Assembly: GCA_019136335.1 (NCBI GenBank) | Contig: JAGVUK010000298.1 | Coordinates: 1-23,447 of the forward strand | Length of the DNA stretch: 23,447 nt | Reading direction: 5' to 3' | Origin: Methanomicrobiales archaeon | Lineage (GTDB): Archaea; Halobacteriota; Methanomicrobia; Methanomicrobiales; Methanoculleaceae | Shown here: positions 1 through 6,531 of the stretch, one piece after another | Position numbering within the stretch: position 1 is the first letter of the stretch | Layout: the number at the start of each line of letters is the position of its first letter | Program-made: the position numbers and the translations under genes | The notes under the pieces: generated by a model | Told to the model about the DNA's origin: nothing | Database searches by the model: none | What the model saw: the letters and a program-made list of their open reading frames with translations, nothing else

Positions 1-161
1 CGGATCTTCTCCTGCACTTCCGGCTGTTCCGGGTTCATCTGGTGGGCGGTCTGGACGTGCCCCTCTATCCGCTTCATCAGCTCGTTCTCGTCCTCCGCCT
101 TCTCCTCAAACTCGCACGCAAGGCCAAGATCTTTGCACCTGAATGTCCTGACGTTCTGCAT
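1..161 (-). CDS. DUF1059 small metal-binding protein (partial)
   Basis: The first 53 residues are visible and the C-terminus lies beyond the window edge. The protein opens with MQNVRTFRCKDLG and has Cys9, Cys16, His35 and His40, a C-x6-C / H-x4-H spacing that resembles a small zinc-binding fold. This is the signature of the DUF1059 family, predicted small metal-binding proteins of unknown role that are common in methanogens and haloarchaea. The ATG at 161 was chosen because an in-frame GTG at 170 has no ribosome site. Purine-rich bases (GTGAGAGGG) abut the ATG. A TATA box lies about 40 nt upstream, so the gene probably has its own promoter. It is not part of the ABC operon, whose last gene ends at 310. 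Confidence 0.8.
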   Translation of the reverse strand, partial: MQNVRTFRCKDLGLACEFEEKAEDENELMKRIEGHVQTAHQMNPEQPEVQEKI

Positions 162-193
162 CCCTCTCACCGGACGGACCTGTATAATGGGAA

Positions 194-206
194 TTATATA
201 AAAATA
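194..206 (-). promoter_or_regulatory. TATA box for the DUF1059 gene
   Basis: On the minus strand the sequence reads TATTTTTATATAA, an archaeal TATA element in otherwise GC-rich DNA. Its centre is about 39 nt upstream of the ATG at 161, which predicts a short 5' leader of roughly 14 nt. Confidence 0.6.
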
Positions 207-309
207 TTGCCGTCGTTTTTCCTCCCGCAAGCCCTCAGGAGCAGTTTTTGCAACCGGATGCACCGTTTCTGCGAACACCGCATCGGGGCAGTATACGGCG
301 ATGATCGAG

Positions 310-1020
310 TCAGGCCGTCCGGCCCGGGGGCGGCCTCTCCTTCCTGCACTCCGCCATATCCCCGATCAGCCCGTCCCGCAGGGTGACGACCCGGCAGAAG
401 TACTCCTTGTGCCACTCCTCGTGCGAGACCATCACGATCGTCTGGTCAAGGTCCTCGTTTAACCGTGCAAAGAGGTCGAGGATGCTCTTCGACGTCTGGC
501 TGTCGAGGTTCGCGCAGGGTTCATCGGCGAGCAGGATGCTCGGGTTGTTCACGAGCGCCCGGGCGATCGCCACCCGCTGCTGTTCCCCGCCCGAGAGTTC
601 GCTCTGCCGGTGGTCCATCCGGTCGGCAAGGCCCACCCGCTCGAGGATCCCGGCACTCCTCCTGAGGTACTCCTCCCTTGGAGCCCCCCTGACGAGCGAC
701 GTTAAGTAGACGTTCTCAAGGGCCGTGAGCTCCCCGATGAGGGCGTAGTCCTGAAAGACGTAGCCGAGCCGGTTCAGCCGGAAGAGGGTCCGCTGGTGGT
801 CGGAGAGGGCAAGGACGTCGGTCCCGTCGACCGTGACCCTGCCAGAGGTGGGGCGGTCGAGGAGCCCGAGGATGTGAAGGAGCGTCGATTTGCCGCTGCC
901 GCTCGCCCCCATGATACCGACGAACTCGCCTTTCTCGACCTCAAGCGAGACGCCGCGGAGGGCGCGGACCTCCACCCTGCCCATAGTGTAGACCCTGGTG
1001 AGATTCTCTGCGACGATCAT
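310..1020 (-). CDS. ABC transporter ATP-binding protein (MacB/LolD type)
   Basis: This 236-aa ATPase energises the FtsX-like permease encoded just upstream. Walker A is GASGSGKS (residues 38-45), the Q-loop glutamine is Q90, the signature is LSGGEQ (142-147), Walker B is ILLADEP with catalytic E167, the D-loop is NLDS and the switch histidine is H200. The full motif set and the length fit the MacB/LolD/FtsE-like family, which powers mechanotransmission or export of lipids, peptides or surface proteins rather than uptake. The ATG at 1020 follows the permease stop by 3 nt, and the ribosome site GGGGGTGA overlaps that stop, so translation is coupled. The substrate cannot be told from sequence. 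It is the last gene of the operon CARDB protein, permease, ATPase. Confidence 0.93.
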   Translation of the reverse strand: MIVAENLTRVYTMGRVEVRALRGVSLEVEKGEFVGIMGASGSGKSTLLHILGLLDRPTSGRVTVDGTDVLALSDHQRTLFRLNRLGYVFQDYALIGELTALENVYLTSLVRGAPREEYLRRSAGILERVGLADRMDHRQSELSGGEQQRVAIARALVNNPSILLADEPCANLDSQTSKSILDLFARLNEDLDQTIVMVSHEEWHKEYFCRVVTLRDGLIGDMAECRKERPPPGRTA

Positions 1021-1023
1021 GGT

Positions 1024-2226
1024 TCACCCCCTGATTGCTGTGAGGATATCCTCGCGGGCGATCTGCCACGCGGGGATGTAACCTGCCACCACCGAGACCG
1101 CAAAGAGGCTTGCGATGCTCCGGAGGACAGCCGGCGCCTCCACGACCGGGTAGACCGGGCCGCCGGGGAAGACGAGCGGGTAGGCGGTCAGGTAGGTCGT
1201 CACGCCGGCGGCGAGAGCCATCCCGGCCAGCGCCCCGACGGCGGTGATAAAGAGCACCTGGAGGACGTAGGAGTTGATGATGATCCCCTGGTCGATACCG
1301 ATCGCTTTCAGGATCCCGATCTGCCGCCGCCGGTTCACGGTGTTGATGAAGATCACGATGAAGACGACGACGATAGCGATGATCAGGCTGACCAGAGTGG
1401 AGATGGTGTTGATGATGTTGAAACTCTGGACCGCCTGGTCGACGAACCCGGCCGCCTTCTCCCGGTACGTCCGGACCTCTTCCTGGATGCCGTAAGAGAG
1501 GAGTTCTGTCTTGTACTCCTCTTCTCTGCCGTTGACATCGGTCTTCACCAGGATCGCCGAGGCCTGGTCGTTGAGCCCGAGCACCCCGCTCATCTCGCGG
1601 CCGGTGACGAAGGCCGCCGTGTCGACGTTGAAGGACTGGGTCTCGTAGATCCCCTTCACCCGGTAGGTCCGCACCTCCCCGTTCGGGTAGGCCACCTCCA
1701 CCGAATCGCCGACCACGACCCCCTGGAGCGAGGGGAGGCCGCCCGCCTCTTCGCCTTCCTCCCCCGCGAGCGTCGTGCCCATGATGATTGCATTGGTATC
1801 CCCGTTCGAGAGGAACTCTCCTGCGAGCATGTGGTCGGCGATCTTCGTCACCGACCGCTCATCCTCCGGCGTTATGCCGTAGAGGGTGCTTGCGGCGTTG
1901 CGCCCCTTGTAGAAGTAGGTCACCCCGGCGACTATCCGGGGCGATGTCCCGGCGATCCCGGGGATCCGCTCGACCTTCTTCTGGAGGCTGGTCACGTTCT
2001 CGATGTACTGGCTTCCTTCCCGGGGTTCGATGATGAGGTTCCCGATATCGAAGTCGATCGACTGGGTGTTGAAATTCTCGACAACCCCGGAGATGATCGA
2101 CGGCAGAAAGATCAGGTTCACGAAGATGAGGGCGATGATCATGATCGTGAGGGCGAGCGTCCCCTTGCTCCCGCGCTGTATGGACTTCCAGGCAAGGAAC
2201 GCGGAGACCTGGAGGCCCGAAAACAT
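1024..2226 (-). CDS. ABC transporter permease (FtsX/MacB family)
   Basis: The 400-aa membrane protein has the MacB/FtsX layout. One N-terminal membrane helix (LTIMIIALIFVNLIFL) is followed by a roughly 210-residue extracellular MacB-PCD-like domain. The FtsX core then has three helices, starting near STLVSLIIAIVVVF and ending in AWQIAREDILTAIRG. The cytoplasmic RRRQIGILKAIG segment after the second helix is the coupling element typical of the family. Two starts are possible. A GTG at 2235 overlaps the upstream stop (GTGA). The ATG at 2226, three codons later, sits 8 nt after GGAGGAG and is preferred. It probably works with the neighbouring ATPase to move or remodel an envelope substrate, with the CARDB protein as the outer component (inference). 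Confidence 0.9.
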   Translation of the reverse strand: MFSGLQVSAFLAWKSIQRGSKGTLALTIMIIALIFVNLIFLPSIISGVVENFNTQSIDFDIGNLIIEPREGSQYIENVTSLQKKVERIPGIAGTSPRIVAGVTYFYKGRNAASTLYGITPEDERSVTKIADHMLAGEFLSNGDTNAIIMGTTLAGEEGEEAGGLPSLQGVVVGDSVEVAYPNGEVRTYRVKGIYETQSFNVDTAAFVTGREMSGVLGLNDQASAILVKTDVNGREEEYKTELLSYGIQEEVRTYREKAAGFVDQAVQSFNIINTISTLVSLIIAIVVVFIVIFINTVNRRRQIGILKAIGIDQGIIINSYVLQVLFITAVGALAGMALAAGVTTYLTAYPLVFPGGPVYPVVEAPAVLRSIASLFAVSVVAGYIPAWQIAREDILTAIRG

Positions 2227-2231
2227 GGCGG

Positions 2232-3503
2232 TCACTCCTCCTTTCGTCTCCGGTACCAGTAGAACGCGGCCGCGATGACGACGACGAGGACGACCGCCGC
2301 GATGACCAGGGTCGGGACCGAGTTTGATTCTGCAACGACAAGGTTCAGGGCCTGCTCGGTTGTGTGCGCCCCGTAATCGTCGGTATACTGGATGGTGAGG
2401 GTATAGGGGTAATCCCCCTCCTGGCCGGCCTGCAGGCTGAATACCGCGGGACCATCGTTGCCGGGCTCTATCGTACCGAGGAACGCCTCTTTCGTCCCCG
2501 GGAGCGCGAGGCCTTCGATGGTCGCCCGGACCGATGTTGCATCCGCCGTCCCGGTGTTCTCTATCCGGATCGTCAGGTCCACGGGGGTTCCGGCGGTGAC
2601 CCGGGAGGGTTCGGTCCTGATGGAGGCGACGCTCATCTCGGCACGGCCGACGATGGGGATGCCGATCGTCGCCACCTGCCGGAACGCCGCAAGATCGGCG
2701 CTCCGGTAGTCGATGGTGACGACGACCGGTTCAAGCCCGAGCGGTGCGCTGGTGTCGGTCTCAAAGGACAGGTTCAGGACCGCCTCCTCTCCCGGTCGGA
2801 GTTCGGGGATGTAGTAGTTCTCCGCGCTCTTCGGGGTGATCGAATCGGAGGTTGCGTTGATGCCGACTGAGACCTCGCTTGCGCTCGCCTGCCCATCGTT
2901 GTGGAGCGTGAGGGTGACGTTGAAGGAGTCGCCCGGGTCGACGGATGCCGGGACGGTCCTCTCCACCCGGAGCGAGGGTTTCTTGACCAGGGCGTATGCC
3001 GAGTTGACGTTCACCGGTATGGGGTACTTCACGCCGGTCGCACCCCGCACACTGACCCAGACCTCCGGGAAATAGATGCCCTCCTCCCCCGGAGCGCGTA
3101 TCTGGAACGTGAGCGGGAAGGACTGGCCCGGGCCGATCTCGCCGATATCCTGGAAACTGCCGGTCCGGACTTCAAGCCCTTTGCCGTTTAAGAGCACGTT
3201 CTCGATGTAGGCGTTGCCCGGCATCTCCTGGGTGGTGTTTACTCCTCCGGCATCCACCCGGACGTTGAGCCCCGACCCCGTGGCTGCGGACGCCGTGCTC
3301 GTGAGCACCACCGTGATCGTCCCTTCATCCCCGGGCATCAGGACGGCGGGGGTGACGGTGTAGTTGGAGACGATCACCGTCGGGGCAACTGCCGCCGCCG
3401 CTGCCGGGATGAGCACCAGAATTACGATGAACATGCCGGGCACGCAGCCCAGCGTGCGCCTCCCCATGCCCCTGCCGGGGGCAGTCGCGGGTTTCCGGAC
3501 CAT
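2232..3503 (-). CDS. CARDB/NEW3-like membrane-anchored surface protein (COG1361 type)
   Basis: This 423-aa protein has a hydrophobic signal segment at about residues 20-39 (MFIVILVLIPAAAAA). Several beta-sandwich modules follow, with recurring phrases such as LRPGEEAVLNLSF and VTAGTPVDLTIRIENTGTA, typical of CARDB/NEW3 domains. It ends in a single C-terminal helix (LVIAAVVLVVVIAAAFYW) and a basic RRRK tail, so most of it should lie outside the cell. The open frame extends upstream to 3662, but the ATG at 3503 is chosen because GGAGAGGAG precedes it and a TATA box at 3554-3562 rules out the longer form. It leads the operon. Such a protein beside an FtsX-type ABC pair suggests an adaptor or substrate-binding part of an archaeal envelope machine, analogous in position to MacA. 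Confidence 0.82.
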   Translation of the reverse strand: MVRKPATAPGRGMGRRTLGCVPGMFIVILVLIPAAAAAVAPTVIVSNYTVTPAVLMPGDEGTITVVLTSTASAATGSGLNVRVDAGGVNTTQEMPGNAYIENVLLNGKGLEVRTGSFQDIGEIGPGQSFPLTFQIRAPGEEGIYFPEVWVSVRGATGVKYPIPVNVNSAYALVKKPSLRVERTVPASVDPGDSFNVTLTLHNDGQASASEVSVGINATSDSITPKSAENYYIPELRPGEEAVLNLSFETDTSAPLGLEPVVVTIDYRSADLAAFRQVATIGIPIVGRAEMSVASIRTEPSRVTAGTPVDLTIRIENTGTADATSVRATIEGLALPGTKEAFLGTIEPGNDGPAVFSLQAGQEGDYPYTLTIQYTDDYGAHTTEQALNLVVAESNSVPTLVIAAVVLVVVIAAAFYWYRRRKEE

Positions 3504-3553
3504 CTCTCCTCTCCCTGGTGCGGTTCTTTTGAGCTCCAGAGTCCCGGGTGCCT

Positions 3554-3562
3554 GTATATATC
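3554..3562 (-). promoter_or_regulatory. TATA box for the CARDB-permease-ATPase operon
   Basis: The minus strand reads GATATATAC, about 55 nt upstream of the ATG at 3503. That predicts a roughly 29-nt leader carrying the GGAGAGGAG ribosome site. A second AT-rich element at 3633-3644 could be an alternative promoter. Confidence 0.55.
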
Positions 3563-3905
3563 TGTTGTGCACGGGTACTCCCCGCCGGTCCCGGGATGAT
3601 ACTGCAGTGCGATGAGGGTATTCACCCAAAAATATTTTTATGGTTTCATGTGTATAATACACCCGGGATACGGGGGAGATAGTACCGGGCGGATTGATCA
3701 GGCAGGTCGCGACACGTGTTTTCGCTCACGCTCCAACGCTCTATACCTCCCTAAACAACGTCACGGTCCGGATACACCGCAGCCGTACTGCCTCTCCGTT
3801 CTCATCTAATGGTTCTCCAGCTTTTTTTCCTGTGCAGGGAGGGGCGCTCATCATCAGGCCCGATGGGTATGCGGGGGAGGAAGCGCATGAGAGAGGCGAT
3901 CCACG

Positions 3906-3928
3906 GCGGCCGGAAGTCCTCCGGCCGC
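3906..3928. repeat. Perfect 9-bp inverted repeat (hairpin)
   Basis: GCGGCCGGA (3906-3914) and TCCGGCCGC (3920-3928) are exact reverse complements separated by AGTCC. The repeat ends 6 nt before the TATA box of the 66-aa gene, at the position where an archaeal activator or TFB-contact element would act. There is no T-tract, so a terminator is unlikely. Confidence 0.6.
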
Positions 3929-3934
3929 AAGCTG

Positions 3935-3942
3935 CCTTTATG
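3935..3942 (+). promoter_or_regulatory. TATA box for the 66-aa gene
   Basis: CCTTTATG lies about 50 nt before the ATG at 3989. Predicted transcription starts near 3963, leaving a short leader that contains the AAGGAGAGGAGAGG ribosome site. Confidence 0.5.
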
Positions 3943-3988
3943 TCCTCTGGTGGTATACTCCGTCCACATTACAAGGAGAGGAGAGGAG

Positions 3989-4189
3989 ATGGAGATGACC
4001 CAGTGGCTGGTGACGCTGACGTTCAGGGTGACGGTGAGCGGTGTCCGGTCGAAGGATGATTCGGTGGCTGCCGGTCTTGAGCAACTGAAACAGTCCCTGA
4101 ACAGCGGAGAGGATGTCCCGATGGAGGCAAGCGTCAGGAGGATCACCAATATCGTCGAGGAGGAGCCGATTTTTGGCGTGAAATGGTGA
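3989..4189 (+). CDS. Small unknown protein, 66 aa
   Basis: I do not recognise a family. The protein starts MEMTQWLVTLTF and ends EEPIFGVKW. It looks like a compact alpha/beta fold: a beta-strand (WLVTLTFRVTVSG), a helix (DSVAAGLEQLKQSL) and a second beta/alpha part. There are no cysteines, signal peptide or membrane segment, so it should be cytoplasmic. The ATG at 3989 follows the strong purine stretch AAGGAGAGGAGAGGAG, and a second ATG at 3995 is also usable. The frame extends upstream to 3809, but the TATA box at 3935-3942 and the ribosome site argue for the short form. The good ribosome site, own promoter and coding-like composition support a real gene. Confidence 0.7.
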   Translation: MEMTQWLVTLTFRVTVSGVRSKDDSVAAGLEQLKQSLNSGEDVPMEASVRRITNIVEEEPIFGVKW

Positions 4190-4247
4190 TCGGCGCCCGG
4201 CGCGAACCGGCGAGATCGTGGTTGCAGCTGCCGATCCCCCGGGAAAA

Positions 4248-4259
4248 CCTTTTTTTATC
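4248..4259 (+). promoter_or_regulatory. TATA box close to the start codon (leaderless type)
   Basis: The element CCTTTTTTTATC is centred about 25 nt before the ATG at 4280, with AAAA (BRE-like) just upstream. No Shine-Dalgarno fits between them, so the transcript is predicted to start at or next to the ATG. Confidence 0.6.
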
Positions 4260-4279
4260 CCTGCCACCTGTTCGGCCCC

Positions 4280-4939
4280 ATGCACGAAGTTCCCGATACG
4301 GTTGCCATCGACATCGTCCTCCTGCCGCCCGGGCCGATCATGGAGATGGCGATCAGCGCGAACCGGACCCTGCTTGCCGGCAACCCGGGCGGGGAGATAC
4401 GCCTCGGTGGAGAGGACTGCTTCCCGCACGTCTCGGTCGCGATGCTCCCGGCGAGGCGCGGGGATATCCCTGAGATCATCGCGAAGGTGGACCGGATTGC
4501 CCGGCAGTGCTCTCCCATGACCATGACCATCGACGCCGTCGCAAAACACCGCTCAAGCACGGGGGAAACCGTCTCCGTCTTTCATATCCTGCGCTCGGAG
4601 ATCCTCGCGCTCTTCCACAAGACCGTGATGAACGCCTTAAAGCCGTATACGGCGCTTCCGGTCGGGCCCCCGATCTTCTTTTCGGAAGCGCCCGCGCCCT
4701 CCATCGACTGCCTCCTCCGGTTCCAGAAGACATCCGCGTATGAGCGCTACTCCCCGCACATCACGCTCGGGTTCGGCGACCTTCCCGGGTTGCTCCCCGG
4801 GATCGATCTCCCCGTCAGGTTCGAGGTGACGAAGGCCGCCATCTGCCGCCTGGGCAGTCACTGCACCTGCCGGCAGGTCATCGCCGGGTTCGGCCTCGGG
4901 ACCGGCGTCTTCACCGCTCACGGGAGGACGGCCCGGTGA
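4280..4939 (+). CDS. 2H phosphoesterase superfamily protein (2'-5' RNA ligase/cyclic phosphodiesterase type)
   Basis: The 219-aa protein has the two H-x-(S/T) motifs that define the 2H superfamily: HVS at residues 50-52 and HIT at 160-162 (in SPHITLGFG). They lie about 110 residues apart in a duplicated beta-alpha layout. Family members hydrolyse or form 2',3'-cyclic or 2'-5' phosphodiester bonds in RNA or nucleotides; the exact substrate here is unknown. The protein has several Cys residues near the C-terminus (SHCTCRQV), which is not usual for the family. No membrane segment is seen. The start rests on the TATA box 25 nt upstream and the absence of another ATG between. The gene ends 11 nt from the convergent CxxC gene. 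Confidence 0.75.
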   Translation: MHEVPDTVAIDIVLLPPGPIMEMAISANRTLLAGNPGGEIRLGGEDCFPHVSVAMLPARRGDIPEIIAKVDRIARQCSPMTMTIDAVAKHRSSTGETVSVFHILRSEILALFHKTVMNALKPYTALPVGPPIFFSEAPAPSIDCLLRFQKTSAYERYSPHITLGFGDLPGLLPGIDLPVRFEVTKAAICRLGSHCTCRQVIAGFGLGTGVFTAHGRTAR

Positions 4940-4950
4940 GAGAAGGCCGG

Positions 4951-5343
4951 CTACAACAGCAGCGCCTTGACGTACTCCTTGGTACAGTGGACGCACCCGG
5001 AGTAGCGGTCGATCGTCCCGGTCTCAAGGATCTCGACCTTGAGGGACTCTTCCTGCATTCGTCGGGCGAACTCCGGGTCCCGCTCCTTTATCATCCGCAG
5101 AAACATCGAAAGCGGCATGAACGGCCGGGCCTGCGCCGGTACGATCCGGAAATCCGCATAGTCCGCATCGAGCGTCGAGTTCCGGGCGAGGTCCTCATCG
5201 AAGTAGAGGATGGCTTCAAACGCGTGGCGTTCCTGCAGTTCCATAAGGCGGTCGAGCGGGAGCCGTAATCCTGCGGCAAGCCCGAGCGATCCGAGTTCTT
5301 CCCGTCTTCCCGGGGAGAAGACTGCATCCCATGCTTCCATCAT
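4951..5343 (-). CDS. Unknown 130-aa protein with a C-terminal CxxC
   Basis: No family is recognised with confidence. The protein is soluble and mostly helical, starting MMEAWDAVFSPGRREEL and ending GCVHCTKEYVKALLL. The C-x2-C pair near the C-terminus could bind a metal or act in thiol chemistry. The open frame runs upstream to 6042, but that part lies antisense to the metallo-beta-lactamase gene. The ATG at 5343 is preferred because GGAGTGA sits 4 nt upstream. The gene converges on the 2H phosphoesterase gene and diverges from the small ORF at 5591. No clear TATA box was found in the 247-nt gap upstream. Confidence 0.72.
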   Translation of the reverse strand: MMEAWDAVFSPGRREELGSLGLAAGLRLPLDRLMELQERHAFEAILYFDEDLARNSTLDADYADFRIVPAQARPFMPLSMFLRMIKERDPEFARRMQEESLKVEILETGTIDRYSGCVHCTKEYVKALLL

Positions 5344-5557
5344 GGTATCACTCCAGAAGAGTGGTTTCACGGGCGATGACTTCTTTCCTCCGGCCCGCAC
5401 CGGAAGCGGCACCGGGTGTGGCTGCCGTCCGGGGGGTGACGGCCCCGGGTTTCTCCGGGCCACAGCCTTCACAAGGTTCCTCCCGGCGGCCCGCCCCGGG
5501 TTCCCGCCCGTGAACCGGGCGCCCGGGAGAGTTCCCGGAGCGATTTCGCCGCCGGGA

Positions 5558-5570
5558 AACCTTCTTAACC
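5558..5570 (+). promoter_or_regulatory. TATA box upstream of the 34-codon ORF and metallo-beta-lactamase gene
   Basis: AACCTTCTTAACC is centred about 26 nt before the ATG at 5591. It is very like the element before the 2H phosphoesterase gene (both follow GGGAAA). It predicts transcription starting at the ATG of the small ORF, about 100 nt before the metallo-beta-lactamase start. Confidence 0.5.
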
Positions 5571-5590
5571 GCGACGTTCCCAGTATCTGC

Positions 5591-5695
5591 ATGGATCCGT
5601 TCACAGCCCGAGCGGCGTTCCGGCGCCTTCTTCTCCCCGCTGCTCCCGGGATGCCGGCGACGATCGGTGAGACCCCGGACGGGCGGTGCGTATGA
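5591..5695 (+). CDS. Candidate 34-aa upstream ORF overlapping the next gene
   Basis: The small ORF begins MDPFTARAAFRRLLL and ends DGRCV. Its ATG is where a leaderless transcript from the TATA box at 5558-5570 would begin. Its stop overlaps the start of the metallo-beta-lactamase gene as ATGA (5692-5695). The downstream gene has no close ribosome site; the nearest, GGTGAG, is about 20 nt away. Terminating ribosomes could therefore restart on the downstream ATG (inference). The peptide matches no family I know. It may be a translated leader rather than a functional protein, or the region may simply be an untranslated leader. Confidence 0.4.
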   Translation: MDPFTARAAFRRLLLPAAPGMPATIGETPDGRCV

Positions 5696-6531
5696 GGCTG
5701 ACGGTCCTCGTGGACAACGCCACGCTCACCGACCGTTACTTCCTCGCGGAACCCGGACTCTCGATCTACCTTGAAGACGGTGCAACACGTGTCCTCTTCG
5801 ATGCCGGCTACTCGGGCATCGTCGTCGCCAACGCAAGGAAGATGGGGATCGATCTCCTCCGCGTTGGGGAGATCGTCCTCTCGCACGGCCATCTTGACCA
5901 CACCTGGGGTCTCGATGCGCTGCTCCGGCTCCACACCGAGGCCATCATCGAAGGGCGCGAGCGGATCGAGCCCACGTTCATCGCCCATCCCGACGCATTC
6001 CTCACCCGGAGCCTCGGCGGCGCGGGGGAGATCGGGTGCCACCTCTCAGTCGAGGAACTCTTCCGGCACGGGAAGGTTCTCCTCACGGCGGCCCCCCTCT
6101 GGCTGACCGAGAACCTGGTCTTCCTCGGCGAGATCGAGCGCCGGTTCGAGTTCGAGCAGGCGCCTTCAGGCGGCTACATCTACACGCCCGACGGTATCCG
6201 GGACGACACCGTCGCCGATGATACGGCGCTCGCCTGCAGGACGCCTGCGGGGCTCGTCATCATAACGGGGTGCTCTCACGCGGGTATCTGCTCGATCGTC
6301 GAGCAGGCACGCGAAGTCTGTGACGAAGACCGGATCGCCGACATCATCGGCGGGTTCCACCTCCTCGACCCCTCGCCGGGAGAGATGCAGGGAGTCGTCG
6401 ACTATTTCTCGGAGGTGCGGCCGGCGGTCCTCCACCCCTGCCACTGCACGGGTCTTGCGGCGAAGATTGCGCTCTCGAGGGTCGCGGACGTCCGCGAGAC
6501 GGGCGTCGGGCTGCACCTTGAGTACGGCTGA
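5692..6531 (+). CDS. Metallo-beta-lactamase fold hydrolase (COG1237 type)
   Basis: This 279-aa enzyme has the HxHxDH metal motif as SHGHLDH (residues 64-70). Later metal or active-site segments are CSHAGICS, GGFHLLD and PCHCTG. This arrangement, with the starting phrase MRLTVLVDN, fits COG1237. That group contains the archaeal enzyme annotated as 7,8-dihydropterin-6-yl-methyl-4-(beta-D-ribofuranosyl)aminobenzene 5'-phosphate synthase of methanopterin biosynthesis. Methanogens often have several COG1237 paralogs, so the substrate is not certain. It appears cytoplasmic and binds two metal ions. The ATG at 5692 is chosen over an in-frame GTG at 5686 because it overlaps the stop of the small upstream ORF. 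Its TGA directly abuts the stop of the convergent aminopeptidase gene (TGATCA). Confidence 0.85.
   Translation: MRLTVLVDNATLTDRYFLAEPGLSIYLEDGATRVLFDAGYSGIVVANARKMGIDLLRVGEIVLSHGHLDHTWGLDALLRLHTEAIIEGRERIEPTFIAHPDAFLTRSLGGAGEIGCHLSVEELFRHGKVLLTAAPLWLTENLVFLGEIERRFEFEQAPSGGYIYTPDGIRDDTVADDTALACRTPAGLVIITGCSHAGICSIVEQAREVCDEDRIADIIGGFHLLDPSPGEMQGVVDYFSEVRPAVLHPCHCTGLAAKIALSRVADVRETGVGLHLEYG

Larger units (their letters stand above)
3504..3988. other. Divergent intergenic region, no gene seen
   Basis: Minus-strand promoter elements for the CARDB operon lie at its left end. An AT-rich tract at 3627-3660 (CCAAAAATATTTTTATGG, then GTATAATACACC) could carry TATA elements on either strand. A perfect hairpin and a plus-strand TATA box lie at the right end. 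Open frames in between show no family signature or fitting ribosome site. Confidence 0.6.

Noticed and set aside
796..2262. A 488-codon plus-strand frame
   Set aside because: It is antisense to the ABC ATPase and permease, both with full motifs. Its product is a repetitive Asp/His/Arg-rich sequence typical of a shadow in high-GC DNA.
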